Shown here one piece after another: positions 1 through 10,914 of a DNA stretch of 64,000 nt (within the stretch, counting starts at the first letter, position 1; each line of letters starts with the position of its first letter). This DNA comes from Maratus speciosus. Its lineage: Eukaryota > Arthropoda > Arachnida > Araneae > Salticidae. The DNA lies in the NCBI GenBank assembly GCA_963932465.1, contig OZ010788.1, forward strand, positions 675,264,484-675,328,483, written 5' to 3'. The notes under the pieces were generated by a model. The model did not search any database. It was not told the DNA's origin and saw only the letters and a program-made list of their open reading frames with translations. A program made the translations under genes and the position numbers.

Positions 1-560
1 CAGTCTCTGATCCTACACAGGCTATATTTTATGGCAGTGATTCTACCATCTGGGGTTCACAGGAACAACAAACGTTCTAATAAAGGGCTTTAAAAGCTTT
101 TTAAATTACGTTTCTGTGGAATATTAGGAAATAACAAACCGATTTCAAAATTAATGTTGGCAAATTAAGGGTGACAGTTCCTGTTTCAACATACCCCTTT
201 ATGTTGAGAGAGGTGGTAGGACTTGGAATTCGACATGATGGTTAATTTTAAGATGTAAGAAGATGGTTTCTAAAAAATTCAAAACTTCAAATGAATACTG
301 AAATGAGCGTATTAATTGAGCATAAAAGTTTCAAAATATTTTCAAAATTATCATTTATTTAGTTTTATTTCATTTTATTAATTCAAGTCTCATTTCTGCC
401 TAATGCAGTGTAATAATGATGTTTAATCAAACTGTGTTTTAAATAGTAATTTTTGAATTATTCCTAAAAGTAATAAGTACCTTTTAATAAAATAAAATAT
501 TACCTTTTAATAAAATAAAAATTTATTTAGTACGTTTTAATAAAAATTAGACATATAAAT
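1..560. other. AT-rich stretch, no gene seen
   Basis: No reading frame of useful length and no recognisable repeat boundary. A short phrase, ttttaataaaat, recurs several times between about 480 and 550 and looks like local slippage. Confidence 0.5.
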
Positions 561-612
561 ATCACTTGGCACATTTCAAATATTACGCGAGCAAAGCCGC
601 GGGGTTTGCTAG
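560..612 (+). mobile_element. Helitron 3' terminus
   Basis: The end reads as a short hairpin (AGCAAA at 590 and TTTGCT at 605) closed by a CC/GG stem, then CTAG at 609-612 followed by T. A 3' hairpin followed by CTRR and a host T is the classic Helitron end. The 5' end of this copy was not found, so only the terminus is called. It is a different family from the 1.3-kb Helitron at 33400-34701. Confidence 0.5.
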
Positions 613-613
613 T

Positions 614-1090
614 AATTATATAAATACGTAGCACCTAGATTCGTTATCTCGTCTGTCCATCTGTCTGTCCGATAGCGCAAAAACTACCCAACCGAATAGT
701 TTGACAGTGAATACATAGCATTGTTGCAGAATTGTGCCGAGTTTTTTCAAATTTTATGAAAATCGAATCAAAACTTAAAAAGATATTAATAAAAGTTTTC
801 CTCCTTCTATTCAATCCTATCCTACGTCATGAATTTCAATGAGATCTCATGATAGATCATGATTCTAGGTTGTCATGGGTGATGACGTCCTAACTGAAGA
901 GGGAGTCATTCTTTCCGTATGATTGAATTTAATCTATAGATAATCATAATCAATTTTGCGTTCATGCCTTTTGGCATAAGAGTGCAACAGCTATTGCACC
1001 AAGATCTGAATATTTATAAAGCTGGTTAGAGTACGAATCATTGGCCACATTTGAGGAACAATCTCCGACTTGTTTTATTCCTTGTGTACC
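614..1090. repeat. Dispersed repeat, copy 1
   Basis: This stretch resembles 38310-38765 in order and wording: 'aattatataaat.cgtagcac', a TCTGTCTGTCC tract, 'aaaaactacccaa.cgaat', 'aaaatcgaatc', 'tcattctat.caatcctat', 'gatctcatgatag..catgattctagg', and 'aagagtgcaacagctattgc'. It follows immediately after a Helitron end. No coding sequence is visible in either copy. The family is not identified. Confidence 0.6.
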
Positions 1091-1459
1091 GTTGGAAAGC
1101 AATGGATACAGTTTTATTCTCACATATATTTTTTAAATCGGTCAAAGTGTTTATTAATGATAAAGGTGTCGGTTTTTGAGAAAATTGGAATAGCAAAGCT
1201 TCCGCAAATATTATTGGTAATGATTAGTTTGTGTACTTAAAGTCTGTATTCCCAGTTGCCAAATTGTACCCTTTTCTTTTACCACTAAAATTCGATGGTA
1301 ATTTTTGCCTTTTTGAATTGCCAGACCCTGCAATTCAAGAGGGTAAAAAATTGTGTTAATTTTAATGATAACGGAAAATGTAAAATGTGGCAGCTATATT
1401 TATTTAGTGCTAATAGTAAATTAAATGTTAATTTCAATTTATATATTAATATATAAATA

Positions 1460-2227
1460 CAGTAAAGCACCGATTATACGTCTTTCAAGGGACCGTTCTA
1501 AAACGACGTATAACTGAGAAAGACTTACAATCGAAATTCTAGTCGCCTAAGGTGTAAAATCTTTGTATGACAATAGCGTTATATTTCTACAGTCAAATTT
1601 AATTTTGCTGCCATTTTTCGTTGTCTAAGATGCACTATATATTGAAAAAAGTTAAAACCTTGAAAGAAATTATAAAATAATCATTTATAAAATTGAAAAA
1701 TAAAAGTGAGAAAGATCAAATCTTATATAAGTTGCATAACTTGAATTACACCTTTTTCTTTATTCCGTTATGGAACGTACAAACATATTTTAATTAAACT
1801 AACGTGCCGATTCACTTTGTGACTATAAAGTAAAGCATTATGTATAGAGTTGAGTTCTTGGAAAGTTTTCTCACTAGTGTTGAAAGAAACAAGAAAGGTT
1901 CTAAGTGTTTTAATGTCAATGCAGCCCACCTAATGTCCATTCTGTTCGTCCCATCCACTCCACAGGTTCCACTAACTTGAATAACACCTGTAGCAGTAGC
2001 ACATGTTCTTTGTCTTTCATCTTTCCCCAAATATTGCTAGCAGAAAAGAAAAAAAAAAGACGACTCCTGGAGAAAATAATTCTGAGAAAATCGATTAAGG
2101 AACTATGTATAACCGATGTTATGCGCCGTATAAACGAAACATTAGTACATTAAAATACTGAGGGATGAATCGGGATTGCACTGAAAAGACGTATAAATGT
2201 AAAAGACGTATAAACGGTGCTTTACTG
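1460..2227. mobile_element. Tigger/pogo-type MITE, TA target site
   Basis: Terminal inverted repeats: the left end begins CAGTAAAGCACCGATTATAC and the right end is its near-exact reverse complement. Both are flanked by TA (1458-1459 and 2228-2229). The 768-bp interior shows no transposase-like protein. The longest frames are short and featureless. TA duplication with a CAG start fits the Tc1/mariner/pogo superfamily. The name Tigger rests on the general look of the terminus and was not tested by search. Confidence 0.8.
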
Positions 2228-2229
2228 TA

Positions 2230-2585
2230 TATATAAATATATTTCAATGTAATAATATATATTTATTTTACTAGAATTACTATTGCTAGAATAACTATAC
2301 TTATAATATATAATAGTATATGAAAGTATACTAATATATATTATATTCGTATATTTTAGTTGCGTATATCTAAATTTTTGTTTAAATTATTTTGGAAAAT
2401 ATTTTTTATAATCAATCTTTATTATAGTTGTGTCTATATTTATAATATAGTATATAACTATACTTATGGCATATAATATATACTATAGCACTATAATTAC
2501 CATATAATATATGTATAAATATAGATATTAGACTTTTATTATTATATATCTATATATATAAATATAGATAATTGATCAATTTAAC
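2230..2585. repeat. AT-rich stretch dominated by TA/TATA runs
   Basis: Almost entirely A and T with many 'atatatta' and 'tataatata' phrases. No gene or transposon end is visible. This is low-complexity sequence between two MITEs. Confidence 0.6.
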
Positions 2586-2593
2586 AGCCCATT

Positions 2594-2995
2594 TCAGTCT
2601 CGGAAAAAAGGCAAAACGTTAAAGTAAAGTCTATGGAGGCGTTATTTTTAAATATCTCGCTTTGATTTTAATATTTTTGGATGATTGTTTTTGCATAGGA
2701 CTGAGGACGATGTATAACCAGGCTAGTTTTTACTTTTTCGATCTTGGTTATAGTTTTTTTTTTTTTTAATATTAGGATAATTTCAATTTCAGAACCGGTT
2801 CCGAAAGTTAAAGTACTTAAAAAAAAAAAAAAAATCTTAAACTAAAATAAAAAAAAGTAAAAACTACCCCGGTTGTAGATCGTCCTCAGCTATTCTATGC
2901 AAAAAAATCATCCAAAAATATTAAAATCAAAGCGAGAAATTTGAAAGAACGCCCCCATTGACTTTACATTAGCGTTCGAGTTTATCCGCGTAAGT
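2594..2995. mobile_element. Fold-back MITE, related to 39405-39843
   Basis: The two halves are inverted copies of each other. 'tctatggaggcgtt' on the left answers 'aacgcccccattga' on the right. 'tctcgctttgattttaatat' answers its reverse complement near 2920. 'tttttgcataggactgagga' answers 'tcctcagctattctatgcaaaaa'. The centre holds poly-T and poly-A runs around 'cagaaccggttccgaaagt'. The same design and centre ('ggaaaccggtttcgaaag') recur at 39405-39843, and in part at 28520-28745. No protein is encoded. Confidence 0.7.
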
Positions 2996-2999
2996 AGTG

Positions 3000-3984
3000 T
3001 GGGCTCTTAATTAATGCTAATAGTAATTTTTAAGTATAAACTACTAAAAAATATTTTTTAACACTAACCTTTGATTGACCTTTGATAGATTTTTGACATT
3101 AACCATTGAACCTTCAAATGTCAAATTCCTTGATTGCAGAGTGACCTCCCTAGCCCTCCTAAATTGACCCCCCCTCCCCCCCCCGTGGTCTTCTATAGTG
3201 CATCATCCTATGCCAAACCATTTTCATTTCCTTTTCCTTAAATAATTCAGTCGGAAGGTCCTCTCTCCTTAAAAGAGGAACTCCACATTCAGAGAGGCAA
3301 TATTCACGGACATCCAATTTTTATTTTATTATTTTGGCAACAGTTAATATTCCGTCATGGCGGCGCCCTGTCTCTGTCGGAAATCAAAACACGGCAAACT
3401 CATTCCATGAATATTTTTGCGAAAACGAGTGGGATTCGTTCCGAATATGCGAGTTTGTTTGTGGATGACGGCATTTTGTTTGTTTACCAGAAAAAAGTAT
3501 GCCAATGTCATACCTCCGCTTGTTTGGGTATGTCTTCGAACGGTGGGCAGACCTGACATTGAAGGAGTCATTCCGCATTAATCACTTTCGGAAAGTAATG
3601 AATGAGAGGTCATATTTGTTCTCTCCGCTTAACTTTCTAAACAGCACAGATAAGAAAAAAAAATGAAATGGGTCGATATGACAAGAAAGTTTTTCGGTTG
3701 AATGTGTGTGCGTGTAATAAATTAATTTACATAAAATAATTAGTTATGTATCTATTATGCATGGATTAGGGGTCATTCGGCAAGTTCCTCCAATTTTAAA
3801 GAAGGGGTGGAGGGAGGGGAAGGAGTTCACAAAGTGTGATACTGTATAACAGGATAATCCCATGAAAAACGCACAAAATGTCCTGTTACGTGACACTTAC
3901 TAGCAAAAACCATGCTTTGTTTGGATTCGAGAAGCATTATTTAATAAGAGTATTTGAAAGTAACAATATTTTTTTTTTACATTA
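3000..3984. other. No assignable gene
   Basis: Short minus-strand frames of 64-75 codons near 3344-3578 overlap in two registers. They resemble no family I know and have no conserved context. There are C-rich and A/G-rich tracts at about 3170-3185 and 3800-3830. I see no transposon ends. Confidence 0.4.
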
Positions 3985-5065
3985 CTAGGGGGCTCTGCCC
4001 CATACGAGCTACGCTCGCCAACCCCCCGTTTAGGCACACCAAAATCCATAAAACACGCTAATTTGATCGGCTTTAAAAATATTGAATTAAAAAAAAAAAA
4101 AACACAGTTCCGATCTTTCTGTAAACGGGTTTCTATTCGTTTTCCTTGGATTGGGGATTTTTAAGACCAAATCTGCTGCTGTTAAGAGATACAATGCCTG
4201 TTTTCGTATTTAATTGAAAAATCAGTTAAACATTTGAAAATAAGCTAATGTAAAATGAATTAAGTAAACAGTGTCGTTGTCTCCCGATATTTTTTAACAG
4301 CTCTATAAGATAGTTCTTTTAAATAATTCATTTTGTTAGAAGGAAATATTATTTGCGCTGTCTTCGAATTCACGATAATAGTTGAAAAAATTACCTCAAA
4401 TATATTTTTTAATTTAAATTGTTTTGCCATATTTTTTGGCCATTTTAAATATGACGTAATTTCCTCCATTTACAAGTTTTAACGCATAATAATTTTTTTA
4501 TTTTAGCATTTTGTTTCTCTTTTAAAATTCAAGTGTAAGTATGGTTCTTATGACGTAATTTTCCTGCTTTTAACTTGTAATCATTTAATTCTAATTTTAA
4601 AGGGGTATTTTTTCTGTTTATAATAGTCACGTGTAAATAAATTTTTAATTTGAAGTAAACATTATTGTTTGCGCTGTTTATACAATTGACAACAGTTTAA
4701 ATTAATAACATTTTCTAAAATATATAAAAAATATCTCTCGAAATGCTGAAAATTTGAATTCAAAATAGAAATAAAACCTCAAAAAATGAGTCAAATAAAA
4801 AAAAAATAAATGCAATCTGCACACCGGGAACTTATAATGTATAAAATGATCTAAAAATGATTAAATTCTCATGTATAGTTTTTGCTCCAATAAAACTTTT
4901 TTAATGGAACGATTTTGTCCAACTTTAGAATTAAATATCTCTTAAAATAATTCTTCGATTTGAAAACTGTCTGCATTAGCGTGTTTATCAAACATTTCTC
5001 TATAATACCACCGATTTTCATATTTTTGTACGCAACAGTTTTTTTAATATTAACAATGAAAGGCC
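3985..5065 (-). mobile_element. Helitron, 5'-truncated copy
   Basis: The 3' end lies at the left. Read on the minus strand it gives 'ggttggcgagcgtagctcgt', a GGGGC...GCCCC hairpin and CTAG, followed by T. The body aligns to the 60243-61539 copy: 'cgatctttctgtaaacgggt', 'attggggatttttaa', 'cacgtgtaaataaatttt', 'gaaaactgtctgcattagcg', 'ccaccgattttcatattttt'. Similarity stops near 'aatgaaaggcc' at about 5065, before the CCG-rich 5' end seen in the other copies. It is more diverged than the other two copies and encodes no Rep-helicase, so it is non-autonomous. Confidence 0.75.
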
Positions 5066-5849
5066 ATGCTTAAACATTCAAATTGGATGCCGATCTACCG
5101 GGAATATCTAAGCAGATTTTCATTGGTCCATTTCCAATTCAAAACTTTTTTTTTATATATATAGAAGGATTTTTGCATCTTTATTAAGCAAAACGTTAGT
5201 TTATGTTTTGGCGCATTTTAATTTTAGAAATGTAAATTCAGCCAAATAACTAAGAGTTTCCTCGGAATTTTTTATTTATGATATAACGAATTTAACAATT
5301 AATTTTGTTTATTTACAATTCTTTTGTTGCCACTTTACAAAAAAAAAAAAAAAAATATCATAATATAATTCCTTTAAAATGCGTAAGTATTGTCTACGTA
5401 AATGATTTCACATAATAAGAATAAATTGTGTATTTGAATTCTTAACGCTGAAAAAATACTTTTACAATTGAATGTAAATAATTGAATTTTCACAAATTTT
5501 AATTTATTAAAAATATGCTATAATTTTCATAAAAAAGGTATTTTAAAAATTTCATAAAAGAAATCGTAAAACTTTTTAATTAATCATGATTATAATGACT
5601 AACTGCATGATTTATTTTTTCTTCTGAAAATAGACGTGTTTCATTTTTTATTTGCAAAAATGCGTCCGTAATGGAAAACATGTAAAATAAATTAATTAAA
5701 ATAATAAATCTCTTAAGGTTATTCTTTAAAAGAATAATATTGTGCAAATATACAGATCCTAATTTATTTTTATGTTTAATTTCGGGTCAAAATTAAAAAG
5801 TTTTTTTTTTTTTTTTTTGTAAAGCGTACGACAAAATGTAATTTGTGTA
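5066..5849. other. AT-rich stretch, no gene
   Basis: Homopolymer A and T runs (5338-5356, 5800-5818). No reading frame or terminal repeat is recognised. Confidence 0.4.
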
Positions 5850-5881
5850 GCTTAGTAGAGGATTCGCTTCGCTCCTCCTAA
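5850..5881 (+). mobile_element. Possible Helitron 3' terminus
   Basis: A short hairpin (agaggattcg / cgctcctcct around a cttcg loop) is followed by CTAA and then T. This fits the Helitron CTRR^T rule. The matching 5' end was not located. The family differs from the CTAG-ended copies. Confidence 0.45.
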
Positions 5882-6104
5882 TAAGTTGTTAGAACATAAA
5901 CTATACAAAGAAAATAACAAAAAAATCCTAAATTTTTATATTAACATAGCTGTTTGAATTTGAGGATGCAATAGCATTGTTGAAATTGCAGTAATAGGTA
6001 GAAAAACTGTCCCATACGTGTATGGAATGGCCCTTTAATAGATTTAAAACATCACCACATTAAGTTAAATAATGCTATAAAAAGTGATATAATATCTTTA
6101 TTAA

Positions 6105-6149
6105 GATTGACGATCGTTTCGTCGCACAAACGGCGACATTTTCAAAATC
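6105..6149 (-). ncRNA. Decayed hammerhead-ribozyme-like motif (Penelope/retrozyme type?)
   Basis: On the minus strand the parts read in order: GATT, UUGAAAA, one unpaired U, a stem GUCGC/GCGAC with a seven-base loop, GAAA, a palindromic CGAUCG, UC, and AAUC. The first and last tetramers pair as a 4-bp helix I. CGAUCG would be a minimal palindromic helix III. UC sits where the NUH cleavage site belongs. The core should be CUGANGA, so two core bases differ, and there is an extra base before helix II. I infer a dead relic. Minimal hammerheads of this shape are known in Penelope-like elements and retrozymes. Chance resemblance is possible. Confidence 0.35.
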
Positions 6150-6181
6150 ATTCACGATAGAAAATATTATTATAAATATTT

Positions 6182-6425
6182 AAAAACAATAAACATAGTA
6201 AACAATGTCACGAGACATGATGCATAATGAAAAACATTGCAAAACAGAAAATTAAATTAAAATTAAATTAGCTATTTGCGAGCGTGGTTTAATTTTCATA
6301 TAATTAAAAAACAATAACATGGTAAACAATGTCACGAGATAACATGCATAACGAAAAACATTGCAAAACATAAAATAAAAATAAAATTTACTTGGCTATT
6401 TGCGAGCGTCGATTAATTTTTACTA
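6182..6425. repeat. Two-copy tandem repeat, 124-bp period
   Basis: 'aacaatgtcacgaga' recurs at 6201 and 6325, followed in both copies by 'catgcataa.gaaaaacattgc' and 'gctatttgcgagcgt.g.ttaatttt'. The copies are close but not identical. The repeat starts some 30 bp after the ribozyme-like motif. Confidence 0.8.
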
Positions 6426-7190
6426 TTGTTACTAAAAATACATAGCATCTCTTTCCAAAATTTGATGGACATATATCAAGCTAAATAACTGTGCTAAAGA
6501 TAATTTCTTCAGTTACATAAATAATACGTCGTTTCAACTCAGCCATAAATCTCTTCAAATGTATTTAACCTTGAAAATCCTTTGATAAAGATAATGACTT
6601 GTTGAGTGACTGCATTAAGACTCATAGACTACATTAAACTGATTTATTATTATTATTATGATATTATTATTACAATTATTATTACTGATTTATTATCTTA
6701 TAATGTAAACATTTTTTCCATTCTCAACATGTAGTTTCTCCAGAGAAGAGGCATGAAAAATGCTCTCTCTCATTTACAATTTAAACAACGTGAATTAAAC
6801 AGCTTAAAGTGTTACCGCTGCTTATTCTTTTGATATAAAAAACAGTATGCAATCTCTTGTGTTAAAGGAGATATAAAGAGTGGTTGATTAAAAAATATGA
6901 CAACTAACACATTGGATTAACACAAAATGTGGATTTACACCGAAATGGATAAGTATTCTGAAGAAAAGTAAGTCCCAATTTACAATTTATCACGTACTCA
7001 CGCCTGTTTAACGGGATTCAAAATCCCAACAAGATTATGATTACTGATCACTGAATAAAAATAAATAAATTAAATAGCCTCCACTGAAATCTGAAATATC
7101 AGATATTTGATAAATAAACTTTTGAACTTTCAAAAAGAAAAGTTGGAAGAACTTTTTACGGTAACACGTAAATAATTAAAAGTTAAGAAA
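6426..7190. other. Leader region upstream of copia gag; no LTR found
   Basis: Contains an ATT microsatellite at about 6646-6695. A copia element should have a 5' LTR and a primer-binding site here. I could not identify either, nor a direct-repeat partner downstream, so no LTR is called. Confidence 0.4.
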
Positions 7191-8348
7191 ATGGCAGCTT
7201 CTAAAGATAATTTAGCAATAGAAAAACTCACAGCTACGAATTACTCGATTTGGAAATTCAAGGCCGAAATGATGTTAACTAAAGAAGACTTATTTCATGT
7301 TATTACGGAAGAACCGTCTAATCCAATTACGGACGCTTGATCCAAAAGTGATAAGAAAGCCCGCGCACTAATTAATCTAACAATTGATGATAATCAAATT
7401 ACTCATGTTAAAAATTTACAGACAGCCAGACAAACTTGGCAAGCTTTGCGTGAAATCCATGAGCGACATAATTTGTCTAACAAACTTTATCTCTTAAGAA
7501 AACTTTACGGGATTAAATTAGCGGAAGGTGGCAACGTTGTTTATCATATTACAAAAATAATGGAATTAGTAGACAAATTAGCGGCCATAGGAGAAGTTAT
7601 AAATGATAACCACATTTCTGCACTGTTATTATGCTCCCTACCCCAATCTTATGATACTCTTATTACTGCCCTTGAATCGAGAGAAGAAAATCAACTTACA
7701 CCATCATTTATTAAGTCTAAACTTATTGACGAATATAACCGACGATATGATAATGATGAGAGAACAGAAAATCCTGCCAGAGCATTTAAAGCACAGAAAA
7801 ATTACAACAACAAAACAAGTAATAAATACTACTCCAATTGTCGGATGAGAACCCATTATACCCAGGAATGTTGGCATAACAAAGCCAAAACACAAAATAA
7901 ACCACAAAATCAACACATTAGACCAAACAAAAAACATTACTCTACATCACTAGTTTTTCAAAAGAGCGAAAAGAATTTTAGAAGTGAACAAACACCGGAA
8001 TCAAACCGTAGGTACAATCATTCTGAAAATGAAAACAATACATGGAGGGCGAGCGAAAATAAAAATTACGCCTTTATAACGCAAGGGATGGAAAACAAAA
8101 CATTTATAGTAGACAGTGGCAGCTCAAGCCATATTGTATGTTCAGAATCAATGTTTACAGAAATAAAATCACGCGAAAAAACAAATGTAACCATCGCAAA
8201 TGGAAAAAAACTTATCAGTTACGGGTCAGGTAACGTAAATATAAACACGCGAACATCAGACAACAAAGTTCATGAAATAACACTTAAAGATGTATTATTA
8301 GTACCTGAAATCGAAACAAATTTATTATCGGTTAGCAAAGCGACATAA
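7191..8348 (+). pseudogene. copia Gag and protease, interrupted
   Basis: The ATG at 7191 follows an A-rich leader and opens a Gag of the UBN2/copia type. The residues 'TNYSIWKFKAEMML' at about 17-30 are typical of its N-terminus. Codon 50 is TGA (7338), most simply a changed Trp codon. The frame then runs on to TAA at 8346. A zinc knuckle lies near 7837-7875: the later Cys, His and Cys are spaced as in CX2CX4HX4C, but the first Cys is Tyr. The protease signature FIVDSGSSSHIV, with its catalytic Asp, is intact near 8102-8137. After the 8346 stop the same frame continues into the integrase, so this stop is also a mutation. Confidence 0.9.
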
Positions 8349-9029
8349 AATGGATGTGAAATTATATTCAGAAATGACAGATGTATGTTCAAACTTAATG
8401 GAGAAATATGTTTAGAAGCGCGAAAAGTAAATAACCTATACGAAGTTCAGTTAGCAATCGAAAACTATGCAAACGTAGCACAAAGCTGCAACAACAAAAA
8501 TTGCCTAGAATTATGGCATCGTAGGTTAGGACATAGAAATCTAACATGAATTAAAGAAATTACGCAAAAGGAATTAGCTAGAGGAATCCAAATAAACAAC
8601 TGTAAGCATAACATAGATTGCGAACCGTGCATTAAGGCAAAATTAACTGATGAACCCTATCCAAAAATTGCAGAGTATAGAGCAACTGAAAGACTCCAGC
8701 TCATTCACTCCGACGTGTGCGGATCTTGTCAAACACCAACAATAGGGGGGAAATCATATTTTTTGACTTTTATTGATGAATACTCACGATTTACGATCAT
8801 ATACCTATTGTCTAGAAAAAGTGAAGTTTACGAAAAACTTAAAGAATTCATCGCGTTAATTAGCAACAAATTTGGAGAAAAACCGAAAGCAATTAGAACA
8901 GATAACAAAGGGGAATTCACATCAGATGAAATAAAAAATTACCTCAGGGCTAATGGGATAAAACATCAACACACAGTCCCATATTGCACAAGCCAGAACG
9001 GTGTGGCAGAGAGGAAAATAGATCGTTAG
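8349..9029 (+). pseudogene. copia integrase, N-terminal zinc finger and DDE core
   Basis: The GAG-pre-integrase zinc finger is visible as 'LWHRRLGHRN' followed by 'CEPC' about 30 residues on (the HHCC pattern). A TGA at 8547 interrupts it. The rve core has Asp in 'LIHSDVCG' (about 8701), a second Asp in 'AIRTDNKGEF' (about 8890) and Glu in 'SQNGVAERK' (about 8990), so the catalytic residues look intact. The frame ends at 9027 because one A is missing from an A-run. The continuation is in the next frame from about 9020. Confidence 0.88.
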
Positions 9030-9369
9030 TTGAAATGGCAAGGACAATGTTAAATGAATCAAATTTACCATTAAAGTTCTGGGGGGAAGCAATTTGCACA
9101 GCAAATCATTTGCAAAACAGACTACCGACAAAAGCAAATGAAAAGACGCCATACGAGTTATGGACAAACAGACAGCCAAACTTAAGTTACGTTAGGGTAT
9201 TTGGCTGCAAAGCCTTCCCATATACCAGTAAAGCCAGAAGACAAAAATTAGACGATAAAGCATAGAGGGAATTTTCGTCGGATATGATAATGAATCCAAA
9301 GGATACAGAATATATGTAGGAGGAAATGAAATAAAGATCGCGAGAACTGTTAATTTTCTCGAAAACTAA
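9020..9369 (+). pseudogene. copia integrase C-terminal part and linker
   Basis: This continues the integrase after the frameshift, with 'SLVEMARTMLNESNLPLKFW', a hallmark of copia integrases, and 'YVRVFGCKAFPY'. A second one-base loss near 9255 shifts the frame again. A TAA at 9367 interrupts the linker to RT. The frames on either side of each break match the expected copia order, so the breaks are late mutations in a single gene. Confidence 0.85.
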
Positions 9370-9988
9370 TTTAAATATAGAAACGAGAAAGTAGAAAACA
9401 AACCAAAACAAGATGAAAATCGGGTTAATGAAAACTTTGTAGAAATAGAAATTTCAGATAGCAATGAGACACCATCCACGAACAATCAACCAGTAGCAGA
9501 ACCTAGACGATCAGAAAGAATTAATAAAGGTGTACCTCCTGATAGGTTAATATACATGGTTAAGAACGAAAACGCTACTGAACCAAAAAATTATGAGGAA
9601 ATCGAAAACATGGAAAATTTTAAGGAAAAACAAAATTGGATAGATGCGATGAAAAGCGAAATGAACTCCCTTATGAAAAATAAAACTTGGTCAATTGTAG
9701 AACCTCCACCAAATAGGAGAATAATAGTTTGCAAATGGACCTATAAACTAAAACGCGACAACACAGGAAAAATCCAAAAATATAAAGCACGTTTAGTTGC
9801 AAAAGGATATTCACAAAAATTCGGGGAGGATTATGATGAAACTTATGCACCAGATGTGTCATATACAACAATAAGAGCATTATTAATAGCAGCATTGCAT
9901 CAAAATTTAAATGTAAAACATATTGATATTAACACCGAGTTCTTACATGGAGAGCTGGAGGAGGAGATATATATGTCACAACCAGAAG
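9370..9988 (+). pseudogene. copia reverse transcriptase, N-terminal fragment
   Basis: The frame covers the acidic linker ('PRRSERINKG' near 9505) and the first part of the RVT_2 domain: 'ENFKEKQNWIDAMKSEM', 'TWSIVEPP', 'ARLVAKGYSQKFGEDYDETY' and 'ELEEEIYMSQPEG'. Copia RT normally carries 'VDVKTAFL' here. This copy has Asp-Ile-Asn-Thr-Glu-Phe-Leu, retaining the Asp of motif A. The domain ends before the YVDD box of motif C, at the join with the next repeat near 9988. It cannot be active. Confidence 0.9.
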
Positions 9989-10914
9989 GTTCGGGCCTTA
10001 CTTTTTCCTGAAGGATCGGACCGGGCCGCGCATAACTTATTTTTTCTGTACAGAGCAGGGATTGATTCCATTCCTAGTCTTCACGGCCCGAAATTTTCAC
10101 TCCAGGTTTTCAACCAGCCCGTATCAAAATCATTGTCTCGCCATGGCCTTGTCCGTTCAACGGTCAGTAAAATTAGGGCTGGCCCAAAACTTTTTACAAA
10201 AAATTTATACATTTTTAAAAGGCCATTATTCTTCAATTAAACATTAAAATTTATTCTTTTTAAAGAATTTAGCAGATGTCTACGTTCATTAAAATATAGT
10301 TAAATTAAAATATAGTAAAACGTGTGAAAAAGAACCTGCCTAGGACGGAGTCCTGTTTTAAACTGAAAAACGTGTTAATCCATTCAAAATTAATATACTA
10401 ATACGTAAAAAAAACTATATAATACTTGCTAAGAAGGGAACTTGTCTATAACGCATTTTTGTTTTCTTTTTTATGCAATTCCATCTTAGAAGATTTTACT
10501 GTATAGCATTTTTCAGGTTTTTCACACTTTAATACATGGAATATGGATTAACAGTATAAATGATAGCTGAAACATTTACATACAAGAAATAGAGATTCAT
10601 TCAACAAATAAATATCGAGCCTGCGGCACTTCTATAAAAAGGAAGATTATAAACAATATTTTTTGTCAGAACTCCTCGTACGAGACAATTTTTTAAAGAA
10701 ATCGACGTAAAAATCAATGTTCTGTAGAAATTCCCACTTGGGCCGGGCCAGGTTCGGGCCCAGATTTTAACTTTTTTTCGGGCCGAACTTTGAGCTGTTG
10801 TTCCGGGCCGGGCCCGGGCCGAACTTTCAACTTTTTTACCGGTCCGGGCCGAATTTTTTTTCTATGAGTCGGGCTGAGCACAGGCCTGGAAATTTCGGCC
10901 TGTGTAAACCTCTA
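9989..10914. mobile_element. hAT-type GC-ended MITE, left end lost
   Basis: Homologous along its length to 26344-27290: 'ccattcctagtcttcacgg', 'cgtgtgaaaaagaacctg', 'gcacttctataaaaa', 'gaactcctcgtacgagacaa' and a right end 'tttcggcctgtg..aacctcta'. The left terminus (TAGAG...) is missing. Copia RT runs straight into 'gttcgggcc'. The GC-rich ends contrast sharply with the AT-rich interior. The short frames here are translations of the repeat and not genes. Confidence 0.8.

Larger units (their letters stand above)
7191..9988 (+). mobile_element. Ty1/copia retrotransposon, truncated and inactive
   Basis: Gag, protease, integrase and the first part of reverse transcriptase follow in the copia order (integrase before RT), which separates it from Ty3/gypsy. 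In-frame stops lie at 7338, 8346, 8547 and 9367. Single-base deletions shift the frame near 9019 and near 9255. Sequence stops within RT, before the catalytic YVDD box, and changes abruptly into a GC-rich hAT-type repeat. RNase H and the 3' LTR are missing. The copy cannot encode a working polyprotein. Confidence 0.92.

Noticed and set aside
6500..7190. 5' LTR of the copia element
   Set aside because: No TG...CA-bounded direct repeat or tRNA-complementary primer site could be found, and the 3' end of the element is missing, so no pair can be compared.
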